The translations under genes were made by a program, and so were the position numbers. Positions 36,101-47,771 of a stretch of 64,000 nucleotides of DNA are shown here, piece by piece. Below the pieces are notes generated by a model. The model was given only the letters and a program-made list of their open reading frames with translations, made no database searches and was not told where the DNA came from. Each line of letters opens with the position of its first letter. Position 1 is the stretch's first letter. The stretch is from Nematostella vectensis (lineage: Eukaryota; Cnidaria; Anthozoa; Actiniaria; Edwardsiidae): positions 6,151,498 through 6,215,497 of the forward strand of contig NC_064045.1 of assembly GCF_932526225.1 (NCBI RefSeq), given 5' to 3'.

Positions 36101-39100
36101 CGAAAACGCAGAACGATACAAAAACGATTACATGCTGTACAACGCATGTGTACTCGCGCGCTAAGTGGACTGGACCTGAGTTGTCATGCCATCGTTTTCG
36201 AAAGGTTCCGTTTATTCCGTCCCCACGGCACCGAAAGGCTATCGTTTCCAAATTGTTCCACTCTGGACATCTTTTTCAGATCGTTCCGTTTACGGTCAAT
36301 TCGGTCATCGTTTTCGCGTTTACGTTTGGACGATACCCGTATCCGAAACAAAAAGGTGGTGTTTTCGAAAGAAAACGGAAACGTGGGGACGTCTGAATGA
36401 ATGACTTGGTTTACCTTTATCCTAGCCATGTCTTCGGGTTTGAAGTTATTTGGCGAACATCCACACCAGTCGACAATATGTTTGTACTGACAACGACAGC
36501 CAAGTTTACGCTTCCAGTTAGTGAGTCGCAGATTGCTGGAAAGCCAGTTCTGGCAGTGTGGCCCATTGCGCAGTGCAGTGTGGAAAAACGACTACAGAAC
36601 AGAAGAGTTTTATAATCAAGTGAGCAAGTTACACGGTCATGCGCAATTTGCAGCTTTTGCATCCATTTTAAGCTTGCGTTCTCACTCCGGCATGAGTTTG
36701 TTTAAAACCAAAGAGGACTCCATATGGAGTTCAAAGAGAATGCCTCAAAACGGTGCACCCTCTCTCAATCGTGTTTTTGAAAAAAAATGTTTGTAAAAAA
36801 ATGGGAGGTGGGACCACCAAGGAAGGTAGATCTCGATCTACGAAACTGGCTTATTGAGGGAAGAGAAAACAGGAATGCAACACAGAGTTAACAGAAGGGT
36901 GGGAAAATTGGATAAAGGGGAAAAAAGAGAGCTGGAAACTGTGCTACCGGGAAGTCATTTGCAGAGAGCTTTAAGAGATTTGTAAAATGTAACGAAAAAA
37001 CAAAACGAAAACAAAAACAAAGCATAACCCTTATATAAGGAAAGAGCTAAAAAAAAGTGTTTAGCAGCACAATGAAATTCTAAATTAGTTTGAATCTACA
37101 AAGCGTCTAAGAGCATGGCACAACTAAAATACTTCATACTTTTCCACTACAAGCGAGTCTTACCTCAGCGGGTAGGAGGGTGTAGCGGTACATGTGCTTC
37201 AAGCCGGTCACAAGTTCGTCACGTGACGTTACAAGGTAATCACAGTACTTCCGGTTGAGTGCGATCCAATCACTTCCGCCATCTATGTCAAGGTCTGCTG
37301 GGAGTTTCCGATCGCCCAGTCTCCACATGTGCTCATCACATTGCAGAAATGTGCGATCAAGTCCTTGCTTTTTGATGAACCTAGCAGGAATAAAAGCAAA
37401 TGACGTTTGCAGTGCTTATGAAGGATAATTCAAAATGTGACACATAACAAGGGCGTGTCTAGTGAAAAAAGGCAGCGTTAGGTTCAAAGAAGTAATTCAC
37501 CGACCCCTAAATTTCCCTCGCAATGCAACTTTGATTTAGAATATCTTGAAAATGAAAAGACTATGTCGCTTAAATTTTCAGGACTTAATATTCATCTTAT
37601 AGGCAATTTATTGGCAATAGAATTAATCGCCTTCTTAACTACCAAAAAAAGGGGTCAACCGAAGTTGAACTCATTTTAACACATGAGCAGGGTGGGGACA
37701 CCTCGGAGTCCCCCCCCCCCCCTGGACACGTGGCTGTGTGATCTAGCGGCAATACTCAGGTATGTAGGACCCAGTCCCTCTCACCTTGCTATATCCCTTC
37801 CATGTGGCTTGAGAAAGTTCACATCTCGGTGAGATCGCAGAAATGAGCTCAATACTGTATTTACTCTAACAGAATAATAAAAAATGCTACTTAGCACAGT
37901 AACAGTTTGTTGCCAAAGAAAAAAATACAGAGTAATGAATATATCAAATATTCCAGCGATTTCCAGAAATCAAAGCAAAACAATAAAAATGACCGGAGGA
38001 TTTCTAGAGTGTTATTATGGTATTAAAAAAACTGATTAAACTATATATCACTACACTGTTGAAGCTGTTGAAAATCAAAATATGAAACTATGCTGTTTTA
38101 CAGAGGCATAAAACATATATAACTTCAACGTTGTGTTGATTTATTTCCCTGGTTCCACCAAGCCTATGCATACCACCTTGTTATTCTTGAGCTTGTTTTC
38201 TAGTAGTACCAGTACGTTACACTGGTATTTGAACCTGCCATTTTTTGTTACTTTTGAACAGGGAAGATTCAGAGAAAAACATGGAAATATCAGAAAACAT
38301 ATGGTATAGGCCCTTTTTAACTTTTTATTTAATATCCATATGAAATAATACAGTTATCAGACAGATAGCAAAAATAATCATCAAAACTTATACAGGACCC
38401 TTCTCAAAGGGGAACTTTTCAGTGAAAGCGTAAGTTTAGTGTTATTTCGACAACCTCAAAAACAGTCAAAATCATGCAGAACAATCCTCATTACAGTAAT
38501 TGACTTTCCACTTACTTGATCGGAAAATCGTTCCCACTCAAGTTAATAAAGAAGTCCCATTTCCAGTCTTTCTTTGCTATCAGATCCTCCATGCTCTTAA
38601 GCAACATCTGAAGGAGGGTTGCCCCACCCCATATTGTCGCCATGCTCCACGGGGCAAGAGCTGCATTAGGGAAGTCCTTAATCATGTTCGATACTTCACG
38701 GCGCAGGTAATCTGACCTCTGAAACAAGAAGGTAATATTAATCAGATACAAAAAATATCAGGATATAAAAAAAAAATGAATGCAGAGCCCGTCTGTGGGT
38801 AGTAACTGCCCCCATATCCCCACTTAAACAGCCCGTGTCAGCCGCCATTTTGTCATCCTTACAAAGTAACCAAGTGTGAAAAAGCATCCATTTCCATCGT
38901 CTGATTTGGGGAAGACAATACAAAATTTTCACTTGAATTTGTAAATAAAGTATTAAACTTTGTTTTTAGATGGCTATTTTCAAGATTTTAGCACATTACA
39001 TTCCTCCAATTCTAAATAAAACAATAACAAAGGTGTGGCTGATAAGGGCTCTTTAAGATCAGGTTCGGGTGTACTGCAAGTATTTGCTAAAAGGGCACAC

Positions 39101-41501
39101 CCAAAATATGGCAATATACAATAATATTACTTTTGGAGGCTGAGGGAGGAGGAGGAGGGGGGGGGAGATTTTTCTCTATCAATGGAAAAACAAAGTACAG
39201 CCTGGTTGTTCCCATGTCTGAGAGATTTCATAGGGTAAAGTCACTGTAAAATCACTGATGTTTTTCTTCCTAAACGAGGTTGTAATTTGGTTTGGGATTT
39301 GCAAGAAAAATGTGGATAACATCAAAATAATTGGTTATTAATTGACACTCCTACTAAATTGACTAAATGTCTGTTTTTGGGAGAGGGAGAAAAAGTTTTA
39401 ATTGTATAGGTACGGACATAGCATGTTTGCAAGTAAATTCATAGTTTTCTAAGGAAGCCTTAGACTGCCAATTTATCATAATGACTGAACCTCCATCCCA
39501 CCTGCCATGTGAGACTTAGTAAGGAAATAATAGCAGTTGTATCAAAACAAGAGACCTACCGTGTCTATATGGAAGTAGAAATAATGATGAGTGTGGTATA
39601 TTACTTTAAATAATCGTCTAATCTGTCTCAAGGCTCTTCCATGAAGTGAGAGAACGTAAGCTATCCGTATCGGAGGCCCATAGGCTGCTGACTTATCATT
39701 CAATGAAGGTTTTGCAGGCGATATACTTGCCCGAGGTACAGGGCATAGTCTTTTAATTCCTAAATTATAAAGTCTATTGCTCTCAGCCAAGCAAGAAATT
39801 TTATAAATTTCCCTTTTGCAGGGTTCTGACTTTGCCCGACGCAGAGCAGATGTGGCATCCTTATGCTTTGGTTTGCATGGGGGCACAAAAGGAACTTTTG
39901 AGTGTTCAGTTTCTTTGTCTTTAGAAGTAGTTTGACTAGACTTTATTAATCCTCTCACATGATAACTATGTATATATTCCTGAAAAAAACAATAACAGAA
40001 AAGCAAAATAAGTAACACCATGGAAATTTATGGTGGACCTTAGTAGCAGATCTAGGGGGAGAGTTTACAGGTTTAAACCCCCTTTTGGGCTGCCAGAAAG
40101 CCATGTGCAACAACAAATAATTACCCCCTACCCATTAGTCACGGAGCCAACCCCCCCCCCCCCCCCCCCCACCACCACCCCCTTCAGTAAAAAGCTAGAT
40201 CTTCCCCTGTCTTTTTTTATAGACCTATGTGGCATTCTATTGTTGTTTTTATTTCAGCCTCCCTATAAAATTGTATATACTTTACTGTTTTTCCACCAGT
40301 AGTCTATTTTCTAATGCATTACAATAAAATACTTTAAACGATCGTAAATTATATTTAAGTGCTGTTGCTATGGGGATACAAATATCACCCTAGTTATAAT
40401 CAAGCAAATAAATTTATCCCTAGGCGATAGCAAATTAGTGAAGCTATTATTGAAACTATTAAATAATCTGTAGAAATATGGATTCACTCTAACATCATTA
40501 AAATTTCAAAAAAGTTTATAGGACCATAACATATTATGTTTAGTGTTTAAAAATACAGAAAATATTTCCAGCTAAATAGTTAAATTAGTATACATGTGTG
40601 ACAGTTGACCAACAAACTAAGGCAAATATTGGATTAACATGGAAATTGTTTTAAGGGAGAGCTTAAGGCGGCCTGCATTTGAATAAAAAAAATATACATA
40701 TGAAATTTATTTTATAATAATCTCTGCAACAGAGAATTTATTTATTATTGAATGTCAACAAAGTAAACAGAGTCATTGAGATTATCCTGTCTCTCAGTAA
40801 AAGAGGATATAATTAGGATAACCGTTACTTTTAGTTCACAGCTTTGACTTGTTTTTCTGCATTACAATTCAATTAATAGAAAACAATTATAAGTAAAGCT
40901 TATCTTATATAAGAGCGAAGCTACATTCATGACCCGTCGGTTACATGTAAATAATTTAGCAATCTCTCAACGCAAGAACAAAGAAAACTAAAATGGCAAG
41001 TCGAGCTAAAGGAAAATGACTTTATGACAAAAAACAAAATAGAGGATATACTTTAGGTATTCACTTAAAATGTTATGAATTGTTTTGTTGGTTGGCAATT
41101 TGACAGAGCAATTTCCAGCTGAAATTACAAAGCCGCACTAACAAGGCTTTGATTTTTTTATTTCAAATTAAATCGGCCAGTTTAAAATACCACTATTTGT
41201 GTAGAATAACTGACTGGCCAGAAAAAAAAAATATTAATATATATGTTTAGATCAGATTGCATTTAGACAGAATACACAAAGCATTGATTATGGAAAAACT
41301 CACGCTTTCCTCGACTGATTTCCACTTTCCCACGTGCGAACTCAATCTGTGGTGAAAATTATCTATATGATTCCTTCCTTGTATTGGGTGATCATCTGGC
41401 CAGTCCCTCGATGAAAAGTGAACAGTTGTGAGGATTTGAACCATCAGAATAAGGCCAGCTATTGCAAATATAAACCTAACTATACGAAACTTTGCCGCCA
41501 T
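33173..41501 (-). CDS. Protein O-xylosyltransferase (GT14), ten coding exons, complete
   Basis: Exons in transcript order: 41501-41304, 39979-39560, 38718-38516, 37865-37785, 37380-37164, 36591-36415, 35549-35091, 34704-34585, 34020-33855, 33558-33173. The total is 2427 nt, giving 808 residues, and all junctions are in phase. Residues about 5-27 form a signal anchor (type II Golgi protein). The catalytic GT14 core starts at [12 protein letters not shown], then [53 protein letters not shown] and YTLLPAE. The Cys-rich [18 protein letters not shown] and [15 protein letters not shown] follow. The C-terminal domain ends [18 protein letters not shown]. The enzyme transfers xylose from UDP-xylose to serine, starting glycosaminoglycan chains on proteoglycans. 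Vertebrates have XYLT1 and XYLT2; this looks like the single ancestral type. ATG context is AAGATGGCGGC. Confidence 0.95.
34255..34520 (+). repeat. 31-bp minisatellite in an XYLT intron
   Basis: About nine units of GTCACGCTTTTGCCATCTGT followed by GACATTAGATT or GACACTCGATT, with a shorter TGTCATTCGTTT variant interspersed. It lies between exons 8 and 9. Confidence 0.95.
35980..36398. mobile_element. About 420-bp TIR element in an XYLT intron
   Basis: The left end GTCCCCACGTATCCGTTTTC is mirrored by the right end GAAAACGGAAACGTGGGGAC. The interior has many CGTTTTCG and GAAACG blocks in both orientations. There is no coding frame. It ends about 16 bp from the splice donor of XYLT exon 6 (36415). 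Confidence 0.8.
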
Positions 41502-42267
41502 CTTTTAATTTAGTATTGTTCGGCCGTGTATTTTGGATTTATAGCGGAGCCTGGGGCGAGCCTGCACAAGGCGTGCTCTGATTGGCTATTTTGGTATAAG
41601 GGCCAAGGGGTTGTATTTCATATTTGCAAAATGGCGGTTTCCATGAATTTAGTTTCCTTTTCAGGGCCCCAGGGGGTGGGGAACAGGGTGCACGTGCCCT
41701 TCCCCAATATTTTCAAAAATTATAAGGAAATGACCAGTAGGGGCGTGGCTGTGCCCCCCCTCATTTTTTTCTTAACGACTACGTTTCATGTGTCTCTTCT
41801 ACCTTTCTTATTCATTGTTTGAATCTCGAAAGGTATTACTTTTACTTTATATCGAAAAGTTGAATTTACAAAAACGTAGGAAGAAACCACCGGACAGCCT
41901 CTATCTGCTGGTGTGCGTCGGACCTTGTGGTCTGCGTCGACAGTTGATTAATTAATAAAACCTTTAAAAGAAAAAGTCGACAACAACGCAGATTTATGTT
42001 TTTTAGAACGATATTTCGGCAGGCCAATACCTGCCTTCTTCAGGTTATAAATGAGTTACAATGGCATGTTATAGCTAGTATATGTACAAAGTTCATTGAT
42101 GATTAACTAACAAAAGGTAAAAATAGTAATTGAGTGACAAAGTACAAAGTTCATTGATGATTAACTAACAAAAGGTAAAAATAGTAATTGAGTGACTTAT
42201 GGAAGATGGTAAATAGGGTGGTGTGGATTACTAAGTAGCTAAACGGTTTCACACTGACTGAGTCCAA
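41502..42267. other. Upstream region of XYLT
   Basis: Includes the presumed XYLT promoter. Contains a hammerhead-like relic at about 42007-42044 (minus), and a direct duplication of about 55 bp (42084-42138 and 42142-42196) beginning GTACAAAGTTCATTGATG. No gene. Confidence 0.5.
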
Positions 42268-43312
42268 AAATAGTCCGGTCGCTTAGTGTTTCAATCTATA
42301 CATAGCGGACAAAAGCACCAAACTTGGCATAAAGATAGCCAAGAGGATGCTAATCAATATTATGACCGGTGCCCACCGGCATCATTAGCGGATCCATAAA
42401 TAAAGTAGAATAATATTTCAAGATAAAACTGTCGTCGGCTGCATTAAAATGATTTATTTAAGAGAAAACGTTTTCAAAGCTAGACCCAATCTCCCTCAGG
42501 GTTATCCAAGATGGCGGCTTATATTGGCACTGTATATGCCGTAAGTACCTCATAAAATCGCGTATTTTAGGTAAAAAAGCTCATTCTTTATGTATCAAGG
42601 ACGTACAATGTCTATAACCTACTAAATATGAAATATTGTCTTGATTTTAAATTATAGTATAAAATTATAAAATTTATTTCTTCTAAATCTGCGATTAATC
42701 GCAATTATCGGGTATTTTGACGTTGGCTAAATAAAAAGAGGGAGAGATGGATTTAATAAGGGGGCTTTGTAAGTGTCTGTCAACTAGACACCAAAGACCA
42801 ATAAGATGCTTTAGATATGCCTTCTTAATCAAAGTTATTAGGTTGTGATTCTTTTCTTGAGAATATTAGAGGATTTGGGTGTTCTGCAGAAGAAACATCT
42901 GTAGAAACTCTCAGCAAAAGAGGGATGTAAATAAGGCCGCGTGGGGCCTGGGTTCCAGTAGGTTTTCCTTCTTCTTCGAATGTAGCTTTTTATAGCTATT
43001 TATATATTTCTTGGCTCGGAATTTGCTAGGATACAGCTGAAATGATAGAAATCGTTTTCAAATATGTGAATTTTGATCTTTTTTGTGTCTTGAAAAGGTA
43101 TGAAAATCTTACCACAGGGTACCCGAAACACCAGATTTCTAAAAAAATAATAATTCCTCTTTATTTATGGATCCGCTAATGGTGCCGGTGGGCACCGGTC
43201 ATAATATTGATTACCATCCTCTAGGCTATATTTATACCAAGTTTGGTGCTTTTGTCCGCTGTGTATAGATTGAGCTCTTTTTGTGCGCTAAGCGACCCGA
43301 CTAAAATTACCA
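42268..43312. mobile_element. About 1.04-kb non-autonomous element with about 130-bp TIRs
   Basis: The left arm (about 42268-42410: GTCCGGTCGCTTAG, ATAGCGGACAAAAGCACCAA, GACCGGTGCCCACCGGCA, GCGGATCCATAAATAAAG) is complementary to the right arm (about 43157-43312). There is no transposase frame. The interior carries a short ATG frame with a consensus splice donor (42511-42540). Confidence 0.85.
42511..42540 (+). other. Exon-like ATG segment inside the TIR element
   Basis: CCAAGATGGCGGC places an ATG in the same start context as STX8 and XYLT. It encodes MAAYIGTVYA and ends at a consensus GTAAGT donor. No continuing exon was identified. It could be a captured first exon or a chance YY1-like site. 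Confidence 0.3.
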
Positions 43313-43470
43313 GCCACGTATTTAGGGAACACGAAGACAATCTTTTAGTTTTGTGTGGCTTTGGTTAAAACAGCTCGTTTTACTGCCATATATGATCCTT
43401 TTTGAATTTTTGTATTTATACTATACTCTCCTTAAAAAAATGTACATATGCTCGTCCAGAAAATGCATTT

Positions 43471-43745
43471 TAACCCTAAGGGATAGCAAATTCTGTGTGG
43501 TTTCTGGATTTTTTTTTAACCCTAAGGAATAGCGGATGATATAAAATAATTATCAAGTTTTCTGAGTTTTATCAACGACTGATAGAAATTTGATTAAACA
43601 GAAAGTCTTACAAATTGTTCCAAGGAAGTGTGATTTGTATTTTTTGGGGGGTCGGGTCCCCTGGTAGACACCCTAAGGGATAGCAGGTTTCCAGAAGACC
43701 CTAAGGGATAGCACGTGGGGCGAATTTTATACCCTACGGGATAGG
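43471..43745 (+). repeat. Cluster of five ACCCTAAGGGATAGC motifs
   Basis: Copies at about 43472-43488, 43518-43534 (one change), 43669-43685, 43699-43712 and 43731-43744 (one change), separated by unrelated sequence of unequal length. 43746-44983 contains no supported gene. Confidence 0.7.
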
Positions 43746-44983
43746 ACGCGGGCTGGGTTAAGGGGGTTTTGCGTATTTTATCGGGTAGTAAAAATCACAG
43801 TTTGTGATAACTTACGACCATAATTAATAGTATAGATAACTAATAATTTAATAATAGAAAACAAAACAGAAAACAATTTAGAATAGGAAATATGACATAA
43901 AAGCCGGTAGCGTGTTTGTTGAGGAAACACTGCTATAAACACAAACAGCCGGTCCGGAGTGTGCTAGCCGATTGCTAATTTAATGATTTCAAATAAATAA
44001 AAGACCTTTAAATGAGCACTATAAAACTAAAATCTATGGTGCTGCTTTGTCGGTTGCAAATGCGACATTTATCATAACCGTCAAAATATTTTGAAAGCCT
44101 GGCTATACTTAGTTTCATGGCGCGTGTGTAGAGTATGGTTTTAGCCCCCCCCCCCTTAAACTTTTTTTAGCCGGTGACATATCGAAAATGTTTCTCTCCC
44201 GAATATCGTTCCGAGTTGCTCAACCAGGGAAACATCTACTTATGCTACAGGCTTTGACGCTGAGGCCCATAATAAGACATACATTCAAAACTCATTTTCA
44301 TGAAAACAGCAATTTTGGGGGTCGTTGAAATCAAAACTTAATAAAAGCAAAGCACAAAAAGAAAATGAAAAAATATATGAAATATTCAACATAAAATGGC
44401 GGGTAATGAGACAATACATTGTGACGCTACTCGCCATAAAATGGAATTTAATTTCAATTCACTTTACAGAAAATCTCTCAAAATGCCGGTTTCCAGCTGG
44501 CTGATTTTTGATTATATGTAGATGGTCCTCACATAAACACAAAACATTGTCGTTTCCGCTTAAAAAAAATTGTCGGTCGCTAAATATTTGTATTTATATC
44601 GTTGTATATCTTCAGTATATTCACATGAATCAAAATACGCATGTATTCAAAAGTATTGTCGAGATCAAAGTATATATCCACGAGTATAAATTGACACGTT
44701 TTTTCTCGCTGTGAAAATTTGACGTATTGACGAAAACTAGAGTTCCTACTAGTGCCTCACTGATAAGACAAGTGGCCATTCGGCCGCTGGCTTTAAAACC
44801 TAAACTTTTGATATTACATAATAAAAGAAAATCAGAATTTGTAGCTAGTTCTGTCGAGCTCGTTCTGTCAGCTGGGCTTCAAAACCTGTTCTTCCTCGCA
44901 GCCTGAAGTAGCCGTATTATACAACTGTCTCTTTGTCCGTGTTAAGCTTATCTGAAATGTTATGGTGCTTAAGTCACGGCTGT

Positions 44984-45283
44984 TCACATCGCATTTAGTT
45001 CTATCTCTTCATCTTTGTGTAATTTTTCCCTTAGCCCGCTGGCTGTGAAATAGATGAATACACTTTTCTCCTTTTTCCTCTTTTCTTCGTCGGTAAATAG
45101 TTTGTTATCCTCTGCCATACCAAGGGTTTCTGTCTCTTCCTTTCGTTGCTGTTGATATTTCTTGCGATGTAGTTTATGGCAATGATTCCAGCAAGCATAA
45201 TAGACCAAAAAGCAGCCGAAAATCACCAAAACCGCCGCAAAACCACACATTAACACCACAAGAGCAAGCGCCATCTTTTCCAT
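44984..45283 (-). CDS. Small single-pass membrane protein
   Basis: A 99-residue frame starts MEKMALALVVLMCGFAAV. In-frame Met4 sits in AAGATGGCG, the same context as the STX8 and XYLT starts, and may be the true start. One strong transmembrane segment spans about residues 5-29 (ALALVVLMCGFAAVLVIFGC), followed by YYACWNHCHKLHRKKYQQQR, a Cys/His then very basic juxtamembrane stretch. A charged tail rich in Lys and Glu ends EEIELNAM. A short extracellular or lumenal N-terminus and a cytoplasmic tail are likely. I do not recognise the family. It is intronless, as far as can be seen, and 3.5 kb from XYLT. Composition and start context support a real gene. Confidence 0.55.
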   Translation of the reverse strand: MEKMALALVVLMCGFAAVLVIFGCFLVYYACWNHCHKLHRKKYQQQRKEETETLGMAEDNKLFTDEEKRKKEKSVFIYFTASGLREKLHKDEEIELNAM

Positions 45284-46132
45284 TTTTTATTCGTTATTTC
45301 CCCAAAGAGGAAAAATGAGGTATGAGGTTTACGCGTTGTCAAGTCTTGTGCTCCGGCGATTTTCCTTCCCTGATAGACAGCTAGTTTGGATAATATAGGC
45401 TAAATTATAGAATCTACCTTGCTGTTGGTCTCATCATAACAAAGATTGTATTAGGCCTTTTGTCCCATTCTTCCCCTTATTTCGGCTCTCACATGTGATG
45501 ACTATTCGCCAGTTTAAGCGGACTACAAATCACCAAATGTACACGCGGTTTGTTTCTTACTACAAACCACCGACAGCCTTTCTTGACACAAAACTCCAAC
45601 TTGTATAGCAATTAAAATACAATCAAAAGAACGATCCAGATATTAAGGATTTTGATGTATACATTCCGAGTTTTGTTAGTGATATGTCGCAAGTAAATTA
45701 AGCGAGAATTCTCTTCGATTATGCAAAAACGGAAAAGCTCACCTGTTGTATGCAAATGACTCGAGACATATCCGTACCGAATTGGCAAGGTGTTTCTCAT
45801 CGGCTTCTTTGCTTAGCGCAAATATTGGTGTTACTACAATCCTTGAGACACGCACAATAAACGCAAATAAGATTGCTTCATTAAACTGCATAAAGGAAAA
45901 TTTACCGATACTTTTGACAATAGCAAATTTGTATGGGTCTGAAATGCTAAAGTTTAATTTTATTTAAAAAAAAGATATGCACAGTTGGTATTCCTGCTTG
46001 GTGAGGTTGAAAACTCACCTGTGCGGTGAGAAAGACTTCAAGGGGATTTCATAGATACTATTGCATCTACGAAGCTGAACGCGTTTAAAGTCTATTATTT
46101 CAAGAAGGATTCACTTTGATTTGACACTCGAG

Positions 46133-46135
<3 letters not shown>
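45284..46135. other. Intergenic, nothing supported
   Basis: AT-rich sequence upstream of the small membrane-protein gene. No domain-bearing frame or obvious repeat until the TA tract. Confidence 0.5.

Positions 46136-46176
<41 letters not shown>
46136..46176. repeat. (TA)n microsatellite at the edge of a Penelope-like fragment
   Basis: About 18 TA dinucleotides. The retroelement fragment starts directly after it, which suggests insertion into, or truncation at, the tract. Confidence 0.9.
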
Positions 46177-46179
<3 letters not shown>

Positions 46180-47365
46180 GCGGTGTGGTTTCTATATCTT
46201 GTCTTGAATTCGTTCTCGGTTAGTCCTACGTAGATTTCGGAGGTGTTGTTGTCCTTTCTTGTTACAGTGGCTTGGTAGATAACAGATGATTGGAGGCAGT
46301 TTCCGTCAAGGGGGCACGCGTTCTTTTGTCTGCAGTTGCATGTTTTGTTGTTGGCGGTTTCTATATCTTGTCTTGAATTCGTTCTCGGTTAGTCCTACGT
46401 AGGTTTCGGAGGTGTTGTTGTCCTTTCTTGTTACAGTGGCTTGGTAGATAACAGATGATTGGAGGCAGTTTCCGTCAAGGGGGCACGCGTTCTTTTGTCT
46501 GCAGTTGCATGTTTTGTTGTTGGCGGTGGCGAGGGAGGTGGGGGCGTCTTCGGTTGTTATTGATGAGGCGATTATGCGTTTGTTGTGGCTGTCAATTATC
46601 TGCTTGGTGTTGCTCAGGCAGCTATAACTGATTTTGATTGTGTTCCGGTTGAAGATTTTTCTGAGTTTGTGGTCTTTAGGGAAGTGCTTGTCTATGAGTG
46701 AGAGGAATTTGTGGCCGATTTTGGTGCTTGTGTTCTTGCTAAAAGGGGGGTTGTACCAGATGATGTTGTTGCGCTTGCGGTTTTTGCGTTTGTTTGTGGT
46801 GTTTGGTTCGTAGTGTAGCGTGTAGTTATATCCACTTTCGTCGAGTGCTTTCTGGTATGGCGGGGCGGCTTGGTCGAAGGTTTCTTTGTCTGATGATAGT
46901 GTAGATAAGCGTTTGTTGATACTGGCAGGGATGTTCTTTGTGATAGTAGGCGGGTGGTTGCTCTCGCGGTGGACGTACTGTAGTGGGACGTTCGGTTTGG
47001 TGAAAGGCTGGTAGGTGTTGCGGTTCAGGTCGAATGTGACGTCTAGGAAGTTGACTACTCGCTTGTTGGCTTCTATGGTGATTCGCAGTCCGTTGTTGTT
47101 GAAGATGCGGCATAGTTCTTTCTTGATATTTTCTGTGTTTTTAGGTGTGGCGCTTGTGATGGCTAGTCCGTCGTCGCGGTAGAGTCCTACGTTGATATTG
47201 AGGTCTTGGAGTTGGGAGAGGAGGAAGTTGCCTACAAGTTCGCATGTTTCAGCGCCGTCTTAGCTTCCCATTGTCACGTCGAATGTCGAGTTGCCTTTTT
47301 TGTGCCAGGGTGTTTGGTTGTGAACTAGGATAGAGCTCTTGGCGTGGGTTATGATGTTTTTTTCT
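46177..47365 (-). pseudogene. Penelope-like element copy B, truncated RT and GIY-YIG region
   Basis: Highly similar to 58430-59440. On the minus strand it covers RT motifs from the region of the YRDD box to the GIY-YIG endonuclease start, but it is broken. The 3' part is missing. A 169-bp segment is tandemly duplicated (46187-46355 and 46356-46524). A stop interrupts the frame near 47263, and the 5' end is joined abruptly to a pseudo-LTR segment in the opposite orientation. Confidence 0.85.
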
Positions 47366-47600
47366 TTACCAAGATATATCCCGCTCTACACCTATGTATT
47401 GAACACTGTTATATGAACGCCTGCACTCACGCATTATATATATATATATATATCTTGATTTTATCTTGAGATTTATAATCTCCTGATGAGTGGGCAACCA
47501 CGAAACAGGCTTGTAGAGATGAAACGGTAGTTCGCGTGTTTTTTTCCTACAAACCAAGATATATCCCGCTCTACACCTATGTATTAAGCACTGTTATATA
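47366..47600 (+). mobile_element. Penelope-like pseudo-LTR segment, tandem arrangement
   Basis: CCAAGATATATCCCGCTCTA with its following 25 bp occurs at about 47369 and again at about 47552. The repeat period of about 183 bp includes the hammerhead motif. Pseudo-LTRs repeated in this way are typical of Penelope-like elements. Orientation is opposite to the adjoining RT fragment. Confidence 0.75.
47478..47520 (+). ncRNA. Minimal type I hammerhead ribozyme (Penelope-like element)
   Basis: Stem I is AUCUC (47478-47482) with GAGAU (47516-47520). The core CUGAUGA is at 47483-47489. Stem II is GUGG/CCAC closed by a GCAA tetraloop, followed by GAAA (47502-47505). A 3-bp stem III (ACA/UGU) has a GGCU loop, and the predicted cleavage follows the A of GUA (47515). 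Very short stem III is characteristic of hammerheads described in Penelope-like elements. Confidence 0.85.
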
Positions 47601-47771
47601 AAGGGCTAATGTATAATTGTACACTTTTTAGAGGGTCTCAATGGGGCTTACCGTAAAATGGCTAAAACGCTAAGCGTAAATTTAAGGAAAAAAAAAAACG
47701 TTGACCATAATAACGATGCCGAAAAATTATCCATAACCGTAAAAGTGCTTATTTTTCGAATAGGTATTACC

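Noticed and set aside
35950-36400. Several overlapping frames rich in Arg, Phe and Ser
   Set aside because: They fall within the TIR element in the XYLT intron and are open on both strands because of its palindromic composition.
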